From Gamarada debralockiae (taxonomy: Eukaryota > Ascomycota > Leotiomycetes > Helotiales > Hyphodiscaceae), in assembly GCA_002803225.1 (NCBI GenBank), contig NXFV01001199.1, positions 1-22,659 on the forward strand: a stretch of DNA of 22,659 nucleotides. The letters run 5' to 3'. A program made the translations under genes and the position numbers. A model generated the notes under the pieces. It searched no databases. It saw nothing but the letters and a program-made list of their open reading frames with translations, and was not told the origin of the DNA. This document shows, one piece after another, positions 9,241 to 20,193 of the stretch. Numbering within the stretch: the first letter of the stretch is position 1; every line of letters starts with the position of its first letter.

Positions 9241-10995
9241 ATAGTTAGATAGCTAGCCTAAAAGTCACGGATTTAAAAGAGGAGTATACTAATATAAGAG
9301 ACTATTATACAGAAGACTTTAAGACAGCTAAAGTGAATCTTAATATAAGTGATACTAAATTTAATTACTATCTAACTAATACAAATAATAATAGTATTTC
9401 AGAGGATAGTTTTAATCTACTAGGTGATAATAAAGTTAAGAGCAATAAGGAAGATAGAGCAGAGGAATTAATAGAAGAGCCTTAACTAGCTTTAAGACGC
9501 TAGAAGTATATCCTCTTAAGAGTATAACCCTTAATCGAAGATAAGAGATAAGATAAAGTAAGAGGGAATTCTAGTATATAAAGTATAAATAATAAACTTT
9601 AACCTAAGGTTAAGTAGAATATATCTTAACTAAATTTTTTATAGCCTTAACTCAAGAGATACTTAAATATAAAGTATACAAGTTTATTTCTATAATTCGA
9701 GAGGTTTAAAGATCTTTAATATAAGGGGTAGAGGGCTATTGTAATAAGGATTATAAAACCGTAATACATAAATACATAGTAAAGAAGAGGTATAATCATT
9801 ATAGTCTCGAGGTAATATATAAAGACAAAGAGAATTCTTTATAAGGCAATAAATAACTTAGTCTCTATTAACCTAATACTTTCCCATCGAATTGTAGTTA
9901 TATAAGGAAGTATTATACTAAAGCTCGTGAGATAATAATATAGTTTAATAGATTTAAGTCTTCTAATAATACCCCTATAAACATTTGCCTATATATATAT
10001 ATAGATAGATATATTTGCCTAATAATCCGGTTTAACGTAGATAGCTTCCTAGTATTTCTCTACTTATTAAGTATATTAATAGAAAATTAAAGATATACTA
10101 TTATAAAGATAACCTTAATAAATATTAAAACTAATATCTATATTAAACAAGTGATTACTTTCTATAAAAGAGATCAAATCTAATACTAATTAGTAATAAT
10201 AAAAGATATCCCTTATTTGTTTATTAGGACTATAAATAAATAGAACTAATTAGTAATTTATATTTGTCTCCCTTAACTCTATAATAGTATAAGATTCTAA
10301 TCCCTTAGCAATAAGTATATTAAAAGACTTAAAGATCTATTACTTTATACTTATTAGTACTATATCCTAAATAACTATACCTAGTATATATCTAGTAGCT
10401 AAAGGCTTGTAGAATAGAATATAAGAGCGTGAGTAGCAGAGGGGGTTTAAGATAAAGAATAGAACTAAAAGGTAGCTCTAGACTACTTAATTCCAAGTAA
10501 ATACTTTAAAGATATTTAAGATATATTTCTAGAACTTTATATAGAGGATAGGAACTAGGACTTCTAAGAGGTATTTTTATTCGTTTAAGCTAAGGGCTTT
10601 AAGACCTTATAGAAGAAAGACTTACTTAGTACTATAATAAGAAAGTTCTAGTAAAAGATAAAGACTACCTTTGACTAGGAGTAAGTCGAAGGAGCTATAG
10701 TAAATATTAGACAAGAAATATATCCTATAGAGATATTTGGTCTAAAAGAATACTATAGTTAAGGCTTAGTATATACTAGAAAGGTCTTTCTCCTTAAAAC
10801 ATACTATCTAGAAAAGTAAGTAGAGAGGCTTAAGACTAAGTTTTATTGATATAGCTAAGGAACTATTTATATCTATTATCTAGGTTTATTACAAGACTTG
10901 GCTTTTATAACTATAGAGTATCTACTAACCTCGATTTTAGCAAAGTATAGCAGCGTTTATACTTAGTAGTATATATTATCTAAGGATATACTTAT
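9160..10995 (+). pseudogene. Large unrecognised forward relic, first part
   Basis: One forward frame runs about 600 codons with TAA/TAG interruptions and a single TGA near 10150. Its best part is a stop-free acidic stretch of 78 codons (9249-9482), for example SLKVTDLKEEYTNIRDYYTE and GDNKVKSNKEDRAEELIEEP. After 9620 it is basic and Arg/Lys-rich, then reads SFIDIAKELFISII near 10835-10880. The start overlaps the end of the divergent minus-strand relic, so the two would have faced away from a very short or no promoter; one of the limits is probably wrong. A copy of the dispersed motif at 9595-9619 falls inside the frame, so the acidic stretch may be a separate short gene. The family is unknown. 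Confidence 0.45.
9595..9619. repeat. Dispersed near-palindromic motif, copy at 9595
   Basis: Reads AACTTTAACCTAAGGTTAAG followed by TAGAA. The core TTAACCTAAGGTTAA is nearly its own reverse complement. It matches the copy at 12387 in about 22 of 25 positions. Confidence 0.6.
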
Positions 10996-12385
10996 TACTT
11001 TTACTTGTACTCCTTTTAATAATCTAGAAATCCTTGATCTTTCTTTAGATTATAGGGTATAGGTTATTAATACTAAGAGAGAAAAGAATAGTTATTAGAA
11101 GAAGTAGAATAGGCAAGTAAAATCTTAGAATAATAGTAAAGCGCAGTATATTAAGGCTCTTAAGACAGAGGAAGATATAAATTTCGGAATATAGATCAAG
11201 TGGCAGATAAAATAGGACCTCTACTTAGCTATTAAGAAATATGCCTTAAAGAAGGAGAGTACTATATCTTCTTATGTCTTAGCTGAATATCTTATAACGA
11301 CTTAAGCGATTTTAACTAAAATATATTTAAAGTTTATTAAAGGAACGTATTAGAAGTATACTAATACCATTGAGGTTATATAGATTACTAGTCTACTAGC
11401 GGGGGTAATACTTAAGAGGACTAAACTTATATGGATATTTATTCTCTTACTCCTGTATATTATAAATAGACGAGTTAACCTTTACTCTGGATTATAGAAG
11501 AATAAGTATAAAACCTTAGATAGAGTAAGATGTAGCTTAGGCTAGAGTATAATGATATAGGCTTATAGTTATACCTAGTAGATATATCTTATCAATTTCG
11601 AGTATTTACAGTTTATAGGCGAAGTTACAGATAAGATTTAAGTATTTAGAAGAGACCTAAAGAACTAGTACTCTAAATCATAGCAGCTGATTCGAGACGC
11701 GGCCAGTACCTTAGATATATATAATAATCTGCTACAGAAATTTCATGGATTAAAGTAAAGTAGAGAAGACCTTGTTCAGTTAATAATATATATTTACTTC
11801 TATTAATATCATCTCGATTATCTTAATAAAATCTAGGGGGAAATCAAAGCCGTATATTAAGATATACTCATAGATAACAAGATTAAATTCTGTTTCCTTA
11901 AACTTAGAGACGCGCTTATTAACTTACTCTATATTACTACTAGCAGAAAAACAAAGCTTAAAACCCTTCCGTTAATATAGGAATTCTTATAGGGCAAGAG
12001 TATAACTAATCGAAAGTATTTTGATAAATTAGTATTTCGAATAATAAATCGAAAAGCCTAAACGATTTTAAGAGAGTACCCTGAGCTTTTAAGATATTAG
12101 AACTTATACTACTCTATAGAGTTCTGGATATATTACTATATTATCCTCTACTTAGATACCTTCACTAGATATATAATAGCAACGTAAAAAACCTTTTATA
12201 AAAGGCTCTAGTTCGCGATCAAGAATTAAGGAGGGAGAATAGTATAGATTAGTCTAGGTATAAAGCTATAAGTAATATTGACTTTATCCTACTTATATAT
12301 ACTGGATTTGCAAAGGGATGAAATTAAGAGGATCTTGGATGATTACGTAATACAGAAAATCTAAGGTTACGTAATTATTAGTTAA
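10979..12385 (+). pseudogene. Large unrecognised forward relic, second part to the stop
   Basis: After a shift of frame near 10985 a forward frame continues for 469 codons with no TGA and no further frame change. It ends in TAA at 12383-12385, two bases before a copy of the dispersed motif. Surviving phrases include YIKALKTEEDINFG, YLAIKKYALKKESTISSYVL, LIRDAASTLDIYNNLLQKFH, KFCFLKLRDALINLLYITTS and LDLQRDEIKRILDDYVIQKI. Several Trp (TGG) and Gln (CAG, CAA) codons are intact, so RIP was milder here. The protein would be mainly helical with a hydrophobic stretch near 11420-11460. I do not recognise it; together with the first part it would be about 1,070 residues. Confidence 0.55.
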
Positions 12386-12386
12386 T

Positions 12387-12412
12387 AACTTTAACTTAAG
12401 GTTAGTTAGAAG
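12387..12412. repeat. Dispersed near-palindromic motif, copy at 12387
   Basis: Reads AACTTTAACTTAAGGTTAGT followed by TAGAAG. It begins two bases after the stop of the large forward relic. It closely matches the left end of the 140-bp element at 1379 (ACTTTAGCTTAAGATTAAGT). Confidence 0.6.
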
Positions 12413-12600
12413 TTAGAAGTAAGGCTGTAGAGGCTTTTCTATTTTTGTTTTTTATTTTTAGGATATAAGATTAGTAAGTAGTCTTAAAGTAGAATAGAAT
12501 ATGTAAGAGAAATTATTGGCTTAGTAATATGTAATTTAGACCTATACTTATCTATATATACTTTATGCTCATTATTTATAATAAACTGTTTTCAATAAAC
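12413..12600. other. Intergenic stretch between convergent relics
   Basis: This lies between the stop of the forward relic and the presumed 3' end of the next, minus-strand relic. It holds T-rich runs (near 12440-12465) and AATAAA-like sequences (ataataaac and caataaac near 12578-12600) that could have served as polyadenylation signals for the forward gene. No frame is seen. Confidence 0.4.
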
Positions 12601-14103
12601 TATTTTTACTTTCTTTTAAAAGACAATAGCGCTTGGCAAGTATTGTATTCTCTAATGTATTAATACCTTGAATAAAAGCTTATAGAGATAGCGCGCGTCC
12701 GCTAGTAGATTGTAGAGGGAGACCTTAGGTTATAGGTAAATATAGCTGATAATAGGCGGCCTTATAGATAGAACGAAAGACACTAATAATCTCGCTAAGC
12801 TTATTATATACATAGGACATATATTGATTTCCCTATTGATTTAAACTATACTATATTAGGAAGAGAGTAAGAAATATAAGAGCTTTTAACCTACTGATTC
12901 CCTATACTAAGAGGGAGTAAGAGAATAATACTCTTACTAAACCTCTTAGATAGTTCAGATATCTCTTATACTACTTAATAAATATTTGTTAGGGTATTTA
13001 GGGTAGGGAGTTCTAAGGTCTTTATTAAGTATTAGTTGACTAGACTTTAATAATTAATACTAGGTGAGATAGAGTAGCCTTTGGATTTTAGAAATATAAT
13101 AAGGATATTATCCTTGGATTTAGTAAGGTCCTATAATCGTTCTTATTCCTTATAGAGTTTTATATTATTGACTATAGCAAGAAAGCTAGTATATGAGGTT
13201 TGCGTACTGATTTGATACTGCTGTGTACACGTAAGTATATAGTAGAACTAGCGGATAGGTATATAAGTACTTTGATTATTAGTAAGGGAGGTCACGCGGG
13301 TAACGATTTTGATATTTAGCTTATTATCCTTGTGGCAGTTATAATAATTAATTAATGTAGCTAGTTAAAGGTAAGCCTTAGGCCCTATAATTTCCGAAAA
13401 GAAGAAGTTAGTAATTTCGGTTACTTCTCCTTAAGTGAAGTCACTAGACATTACTTTATTATCTTTCTTAATATAGAACTCGAGTACTAGTATATACTAA
13501 AAGAATATATCGCGAGAGAGTTAGAGGAGACTAGGGCTAATATTAGGAGAGAGGGCGAGTTTAATAGGGAGGAGAATATTAGATTCAGTAGGTAGGGAGG
13601 CGTATTACTTGTAGCGAACAGGTAAGGTAAAGGGGGTTATGCTTAGTATAGTAGACAACTTGTGCAAGGCTGTTGTAATATCTAATTCTTAAGGAAGAAG
13701 AGTTAGGATTACTTATAGTAGTTCGGGGGGCTTTGCAGATAGGACGAAGCCAGTATTATGTCTTAAGCGGAATATATATATATTAAAGTAGTTAATAAGG
13801 AGCTCTTACTAATGACAATTTAACTAGTAAAGCTATTAGTAGAAGGATAAGATTATCTAGAGTCGTGAGTAAGAGGCTAGTTAATAGGGAGTACTTACTT
13901 TGTAAAGCCTTCTCTTGTTTTTGTCTGTAAGCCTTATAGCTATTATTAGAGAGTGAGAGGAAGAGGGAGTATAGATAGCTATAGTAGATAAAAATATAGT
14001 AGGCTATAGATAAGTAGGATACTTATATATAAAAGGTACGCTTTTGTTTACCTTTTTTAGTAGGGCGCTATAAGGCGAGCAGTTACTTAATAGATAATCA
14101 CAA
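12600..14103 (-). pseudogene. Unrecognised coding relic, minus strand
   Basis: A minus-strand frame stays in phase for about 500 codons with roughly 6% TAA/TAG and no TGA, close to a normal Gln plus Trp frequency. The exactly complementary forward frame has more stops, including several TGA, so the minus strand is preferred. Phrases include RHNTGFVLSAKPPELL, ELDITTALHKLSTILSITPF, NKVMSSDFT, NKLNIKIVTRVTSLTNNQST and GNFISIKTK-like charged pieces. Composition is rich in Ser, Thr, Leu and Pro. It could still be the antisense of a forward gene: the forward reading contains a good charged run near 13495-13590 (RELEETRANIRREGEFNREE). The family is not recognised and the strand is only a preference. 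Confidence 0.4.
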
Positions 14104-14131
14104 TGGACTTTAGCTTAATCTTAGGTATAAG
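14104..14131. repeat. Dispersed near-palindromic motif, copy at 14104
   Basis: Reads TGGACTTTAGCTTAATCTTA followed by GGTATAAG. It fits the ACTTTAG-CTTAA-TTAGG pattern of the other copies. Confidence 0.5.
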
Positions 14132-15658
14132 TCTTGATTTTAGAATTTAAGTATAGCTGGAAATAAATAGTAAAGTCTTATCGTCCTTGCTCTTTATATA
14201 AAACTTATGCTATACCTTTATATATATCCTTACGTACCTCCTAGACGACCCGAGCAACGGGGGGTTTATATAGCTTATAGCTAAGGATCGTAAAAGCAAT
14301 ACGTTGAGGAAGCCAATAGTACTAGATAGTCTAGTAGAGGCTAGGTAACGAGAAGCTCGATGAGATCCTTGATTTTAGAGAGTAGCGGCTAAGAGAGGTT
14401 ATAAGGAAGCTTAGGTAAAGATAGTTTATTAGTCTTAATAGTTGCAAAAGCTCGGACAAAGAGATCTACGTCCTAGTAAACTAGAAGAATCTATATTAGC
14501 TAAATTATAGCGCTTTAAAGGTAGACTATTTACCTTTAAAAACATAAGCCTAGAGTATAAGTCTAAAGGGATCAAGTATATAGTACATCTATATAGTACG
14601 AATAAGCTATAGAAGTTAGTAGAAAAGTAAGATTACAAAGAAAATCTAATCTTAGCTATTAATATATTATTAATTAGGGGCATTATATTAATTAAATTAT
14701 AAAACGATATCGTAAGTTATAGAATATTAGAGATAGTAAGGGCAATTAGCTAAAGTAAGGACTAGTACTAAACAAAAACCTAATTTAAAATCCAAAGCTT
14801 TTAATAGTAGCTTTTTTTTTAGATATCTTTTAGAAACTCTTATATATACTTTATTTCTAAACTCTAATGTAAAAAGATAAACCTAAGAATTATCTGAGTC
14901 TATAAATAACTTATATTACTTATTACTTTAAGTATTTACCTAAAGTAGATTAAAGTACCTTTGTAGGACGTCTAGTAGTAACGAGAACTTAACCTTTTTC
15001 GCAAAGAATCCTTTAAAAGGGGGTATAAAAAGATAATACTTCTTAGTATTTAAGGAGGGAAAGTTAGTAGATTAAAGGGCTTTAGATTTTATTAGGATAT
15101 TAATAGCTTCGTCCTTATTATCTAAAGATATCTTAATAGTAGAAGTCTTTTAAGGAGATAGTTTCGTAGCCTTATCTTCTTTAATTATAAAATAAGAGTA
15201 TATCTTTTTGCTAGAAGGAGCTTAAGAGAGGTTAGAGTTAAAGGAGCTACTATAAGGAGTAAATACTACTATAGAAGAAGGATTAGTAAATAGATTAGTA
15301 ATAAAAAGAACAACGAAGAATAGCTTATAAGTATAGAGAATAATAAAGTAGGCTAAACTAGAAGAGTTATAGATAAGTAAGTCTTTTATAGCGCGAATAA
15401 ATAGTTATAGCTAAGAGAGTTAGCGGATATAAATAAAACTAGAGAGAGATAGTAATATACTATAGGGTCGTCTATAGTATAATTAGAAGCTATAGTAGAT
15501 ATTATATAACTAAAGTAGAGTTTCTAAAGTTAAGATAGAAAAAGAATTGTTTATCTTATATTAAATAGAGTATAATATAGTACGACTTAATATTACCTTA
15601 CTAAATAAGAGGAGATATTACTATATTTTACTTAGTTTGAATTTTATAAAATTTAATA
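14132..15658. other. Coding-like sequence, strand and frame unresolved
   Basis: Several frames remain partly open on both strands. Forward, 14103-14800 gives RPSKLEESILAKL and FKGRLFTFKNISLEYKSKG but has about 9% stops, including two TGA. Forward, 14970-15650 in another frame gives LIASSLLSKDILIVEV and VNTTIEEGLVNRLVIKRTTK without TGA. Minus, 15300-14950 is in phase with the relic at 12600-14103 and has only about four stops in 117 codons (KIYSYFIIKEDKATKLSP, FFAKKVKFSLLLDVLQRYF). There was probably at least one gene here, but I cannot choose the strand from the sequence alone. Confidence 0.35.
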
Positions 15659-15684
15659 GACTTTAGCTTAAGATTAGACTAAAG
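15659..15684. repeat. Dispersed near-palindromic motif, copy at 15659
   Basis: Reads GACTTTAGCTTAAGATTAGA followed by CTAAAG. Left (ACTTTAG) and right (CTAAAG) halves abut here, as if the 140-bp element had collapsed or as a solo palindrome. It lies about 150 bp beyond the end of the minus-strand relic at 15831. Confidence 0.6.
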
Positions 15685-15830
15685 GCTAATAGTAGAGATA
15701 TATAACCTTAATATAATTATAAAGTAAAAGTTTAAGGGTATTCTTTTATTAGTATATAATAAAGTAGCTAGGTATCTAGCTTTATTTATTAGAAGAATAT
15801 ATAATAAAAAGGAAATAGGGAAAGAAGTCC

Positions 15831-17111
15831 TTACTTAGTTATTTTAATATTACTATCTATATTACTATTCTCTAAATCACTATCTAAGCTATTATTACTA
15901 CTATTACTATTGCTACTATTACTCTTAATCTTTAGAGTAGTTAGAACGTCCTTTAAATTAATAATATTCTTTTCTTTAGTCCTTTTCTTTTAGTTTAAGA
16001 AGACTTCAAGAGTCTTACTAAGCTTATTACTAGTAATATGAATATTAATTAGATTACTAACTTATAGGGAAAGGAGGACCTTAACTTTAGCGATTTTATA
16101 TATAAGTCAAAGGAAAGGGAGGTAGTATTAGAAGATTAGGATAATTTAGTATAGTTTTCGGATACTAATCTTAATTAAGATAAGTTTAGATTTAAATATT
16201 AATATAAAAAAGAGATAGAATAGGGAGAATCTTAATTACTAGTAAGTATTAGGGGATAAAATAGTAAAAACGCTTACGGAGAAAGTATTAGTTATAATAC
16301 TAATACTATAGGCCTAGTTTATTATATTAGAGAACTTATATAAATTCTCCTTATTACTAAAATCAAGAGAATTAATTAAGTACTAGATAATAAGAGTAGT
16401 CTAGCCTTTACTAGATAATATAGAATAGCTAAGCTCCTTAAGAACAGTAGGGTCTTTAGTATTATAAGTAGTAATAAGAAGATTAAAGTAAGAACAAAGA
16501 AGTTAGTAGAATCAAATATACTTTTAAACGGCTTTAAAGTAAGTATAAGTAAAGATATTAGTATAAATAACTAAGGTAAAGTAACTAAAAATAATATAAA
16601 ACTAAACTAGGAGATACTTATTCTTTAAAAGAGCTTTAGTACAAGCTATAGTACCCGTAGAAAAGCTAGTCTCGCGTACACTATAATATTCTTTAATTAA
16701 GGTTATTATTTAATATTAGATATACTTAATTATATTACTAAAGATATAATTAATAAAAGAGAGAGTATAAGTTAGATTAGTGAAGATATTAGATTTTAAT
16801 AGTTTAATATAGAATATATTATAAATAGTAGATATAGCTTTATAGCTATATAAATTAATAAGGATAGTAGTAATAGGATTTAAAGTAACCTAGTCTTTAT
16901 TAACCTTAGCCTTCGTCTTACTTATTATAGCTTTAGTAATTATAGTAGCAGTAGTAGCTCTTATAGTAGCTATAGCCTTAGTAACAGCTCTAGTGACTTT
17001 CTTGTTTTTAGGAATATATAATATATCTAAATTAAAGCTATATTTCTCGCTTATATTCTTCTCTCTTTCTATAGTAAAACTATTATTATTATCTAGAAGA
17101 TCTAACTTCAT
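15831..17111 (-). pseudogene. Unrecognised 427-codon relic with intact ATG, minus strand
   Basis: One minus-strand frame spans 427 codons from an ATG (17109-17111) to a TAA, with about 4% TAA/TAG inside and no TGA or frame change. The first 73 codons are uninterrupted: MKLDLLDNNNSFTIEREKN, then a Lys/Thr/Ala/Ile-rich run (VTRAVTKAIAT and after). The run is coded by tagc-type units that resemble a decayed form of the 15-bp array in the long repeat. A central part of about 280 residues follows (SVRETSFSTGTIACTKALL, YNTKDPTVLKELSYSILSS). The end is a Ser/Asn/Asp-rich tail (NSLDSDLENSNIDSNIKITK). Low stop density makes this one of the best preserved relics. The order basic head, structured middle, acidic low-complexity tail is not diagnostic of any family I know. 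Confidence 0.5.
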
Positions 17112-17704
17112 TTAAGTATTAAGGGGTATAAAGGTACTAAAGTTAATAGAGTATATCTAAAGGTTTAGGCCTTAGGCTTAAGTAACTATCTCTTAAACTT
17201 GAATTATATATATAGTAACTATATTATAGAGAGAGCCTTATTCTTTAGAGGGTTATATAAGAATAGATTAGATAATATTATTTAGTTCTTATATAATTAT
17301 TAGCTAGTATAAAAATATATAAGTAATAAGAAGACTAATCTACTAGATAAGGTCTTAAGTAGCGATATATACTAGAGTATTATAAGAAATAGAGAGCTAA
17401 GGGGTTTTAGAAGGGATTATAAACTAGAGAGAAGTAAAATTATCTTTAAATAAAGTTAAGGATATCTTAACTATAAAATATTAGTAGAATTCTAAAAAAG
17501 AAATAGTAGTTTAATATATAAGATATAATAGGAATATTTTATAGTTTAATATTATATTTATAAAAAGGCTAAGGGTTTTTGTACTTAGCTTATTATTTAT
17601 ATTTTAATATACTAGAACTAAAGTCGGCTATATTATATATTCTTAGCCTAAGTAGAATATAGAAATATAATAGTAGGGAACTTTGAGTTTAATCTAATAT
17701 TAGA
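17112..17704. other. AT-rich stretch upstream of the 427-codon relic
   Basis: This is the 5' flank of the minus-strand relic ending at 17111 and would have held its promoter. It is AT-rich with RIP signature. I see no convincing frame or repeat, only scattered short open stretches. Confidence 0.4.
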
Positions 17705-17770
17705 CTAATATAAAAAAGCTAGGATTTTAATATTAAGCTAATATAAGAAAGCTAAGATTTTAATATAAGG
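17705..17770. repeat. 33-bp repeat, two units
   Basis: Two adjacent units start at 17705 and 17738, each ctaatataa(a/g)aaagcta(g/a) followed by gattttaatat. They differ mainly by transitions. The function is unknown. Confidence 0.75.
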
Positions 17771-17797
17771 AATAAAATTAAATAAAAATTAGTTTTT

Positions 17798-17819
17798 ACC
17801 TAAGCTTAAGTTAAAGTAA
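17798..17819. repeat. Dispersed near-palindromic motif, copy at 17798
   Basis: Reads ACCTAAGCTTAAGTTAAAGT followed by AA. It matches the orientation and sequence of the copy at 7326. It lies just beyond the 3' side of the lysine-rich minus-strand relic. Confidence 0.5.
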
Positions 17820-18015
17820 ATATTTATAGCTAGTAAACTAGAATAGTATAGTAACTTAGGCCTTATAAAAGTCTATAAAATTCATAATAGAAAAGGGATT
17901 CTTAACTCTAAGATAATTATAATTAAAGTAAAATATAAGAGAGGATAAAGACTTAGTTTTTATACTACTACTTACTCTCGAAAATATACTAAAAGTAACT
18001 TATAATTAAGAGAGT

Positions 18016-19000
18016 TTACTTCTTAGACTTTTGGGGCCTAGGAGTAGAAGTAGACTTATAGGAGATAGTAATAGACTTAGTTATATCTTCGAGAAAGACG
18101 TTTTAATTACTCTTCTCTAAATCTTTTATATTTCTAGCCTTTATTCTTTTAATAGCCTTAGTCTTAATAGCTTTAGCTTTAATAGCTCTATCTTTTATAG
18201 CTCTATCTTTCGCAGCTCTACCCTTCATAGCTCTACCCTTTATAGCTCTATTCTTCGTAGCTCTACCCTTTATAGCTCTACCCTTTATAGCTTTATCCTT
18301 GTCTTCCTTACTCTTACTAACCTTAGGTATACTAGACTTTATAATATCGAATTTACTAGAGGTCTTCTTACTAGTAAAGGAGGTAATATATTAATTAAAG
18401 GTTAGAGGCTTAGAGATCTTATTAGTATAAGTAAAAGAATTATTCTCTTCTACTATAGTAAGCTTTTGCTTTTTTATAGTAGAGGGCTTACTAGTCTTTA
18501 TAGTAGATAGCTTGCTGATCTTTATAGTAAAGAGCTAGCTAATCTTTAGGCTCTTTAATAGGGTAATATTAGAGTAAGAAGTAGTAATAAAAACCTAAGA
18601 TAATAAGTTATAAGTAAAAAAGTTAATAGGAGGTTTCTTAGCCTATAAAGTAGTAAGTTACTTAAAGTCGGAATTATTATTACTCTTATAAGAGCGCTTC
18701 TTAAGAGAACTAGTAGCCTCTTTATTAATATTATCCTCTCTTCTCTTATTATTACTAGATTTCTTAATCTCTTTCTTAACTTTTAAGTCTTTTATCTTAA
18801 CTTACTCTTTATATATCTTCTACTTAATACCCTTAACTTCTTATTCGTTAGAGGAGATTAATTAAATAGTAACTACTTTACTAAATAGGATTAAGATTAG
18901 TATAAATAGTTTAGTTAACTTACTAAGTTTACTAAAAGGGTATATAGATATAATACTAGTATTATAGAGAGTTATAGTAGTTAGGGCTAGTAGAAGTCAG
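18016..19000 (-). pseudogene. Lysine-rich repeat protein relic, right copy
   Basis: A minus-strand frame runs about 280 codons from near 18850 to a TAA at 18016 with about ten TAA/TAG and no TGA; a Ser/Thr-rich lead extends it to roughly 19000. Order: Ser/Thr-rich head; charged coiled-coil-like part (EQEVKGIKQKIYKEQ, DLKVKKEIKKSSNNKRREDN, stops read as Gln); Ser/Lys/Thr-rich linker (KLTIVEENNSFTYTNKISKP); about ten Lys-Gly/Asp-Arg-Ala-Ile pentapeptides; then KAIKTKAIKRIKARN and the end STSTPRPQKSKK. The very basic Ala/Lys-rich tail is reminiscent of linker-histone-like or nucleolar tails, which is inference only. The TAA at 18016 could itself be a mutated Gln codon. The 3' part (18016-18150) is absent from the left copy, where telomere-like repeats take its place. 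Confidence 0.55.
18153..18302 (-). repeat. 15-bp tandem array coding for Lys-Gly-Arg-Ala-Ile repeats (R)
   Basis: About ten 15-bp units, in frame with the lysine-rich relic on the minus strand. The array is 30 bp shorter than in copy L, exactly two units. Confidence 0.8.
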
Positions 19001-19471
19001 GTAAGAGTATTAAGCTTAGATTATAAGATTATAACTATATCTAGAAAGATAGCTAAAAGAGTTAGTAAGAGAATTAGGAAAATAATAAAAGACTTACTCT
19101 TAATAGTATACTTTATAACGATTACACTAGTACTATTAATATAATAAACCTCTTATATAATATTAACTATTTATAAAATATTAGTAATTAAGAAATAATA
19201 GTAAAATAAGCTAATTTTACTTTAGGAATAACTTTCTTAAAATAAGAAAGGTTTAATATCTTAATTATTACTAAGGTTTACTAATAGTTATAAGGTTAGG
19301 ATTAAGTAGAAGGGAAATTTTATAAGAATGCTTTAAGGTAAATAGAAAGTTTCACTAGTATATAGAAATCCTTACTACTTACAGAATACTATTATAATAA
19401 TATTTTCTACCTAATATAAATACTAAATAATATAAATACTAATAGAATTTATAAGTTTATTTAAACAAACT

Positions 19472-19611
19472 TACTTTAGTCTAAGATTAAGTAGAAGTTA
19501 AGAATTAGTAAATAGTAGTTCTTAATAATTATTATATATATATTTAAGGATTAGTATACGCTTATAGGCCAAAATATATAGTAGCTTAAATCTAATCTTA
19601 GGCTAAAGTTA
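19472..19611. mobile_element. 140-bp inverted-repeat element (MITE-like), R copy
   Basis: Same element as at 1379-1518. The ends here are TACTTTAGTCTAAGATTAAG and, reverse-complemented from the right, TAACTTTAGCCTAAGATTAG. Combining both copies restores a better match between the two ends, as expected if RIP eroded an originally stronger inverted repeat. It was present before the long segment was duplicated. Confidence 0.5.
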
Positions 19612-20193
19612 CTAGCTATAAAATTAAAAAGATAAATAAACGCCTCTATATTTAAATATAATAAATTCTACTAGTAATATAAAAATATAGTACCTTTAAT
19701 TAAAAGAAGAACTTAGGATCTTACTTTAATATTATATATATCTTAATTAGTATATTATTTATATTTAAATTAAGCTTATTTAATAAAAGTAAGTTAGTAA
19801 GAAAAGGTATCTTAACTTAATTTTATATAAGGAGAATAGCTTAAAGACTTTATTATACTTATAGGTATATTAAGAATAAGTATTATAGTAATAGAAGATA
19901 CTACTAGTAAGTATTACTATAGTAGAGATCTAACTAAATAGGTTATTATAATTTTAGTAGAGTATATAATATTTATATTATAGAAATAGATACTAGGAGA
20001 TAATAGTATTAATAGTACTTATTAACTAAGTAATAAGAAGGAGCAAGAAAGACTATATATAAGAATAAATTAGAAGAATAATTACTATCTATTTAATATA
20101 ATATTTTAGTGTATTATTATATTAAACGTAGGTAAGAAAGTATATAATTAGATTTTACTTTAGATACTATAGAACCTTAGTATCCTTATATAT

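Noticed and set aside
14103..14800. Forward frame from an ATG at 14103 as an intact gene
   Set aside because: It meets a TAA after 15 codons, has about 9% stops including two TGA, and the ATG lies within a copy of the dispersed motif; kept only as unresolved coding-like sequence.
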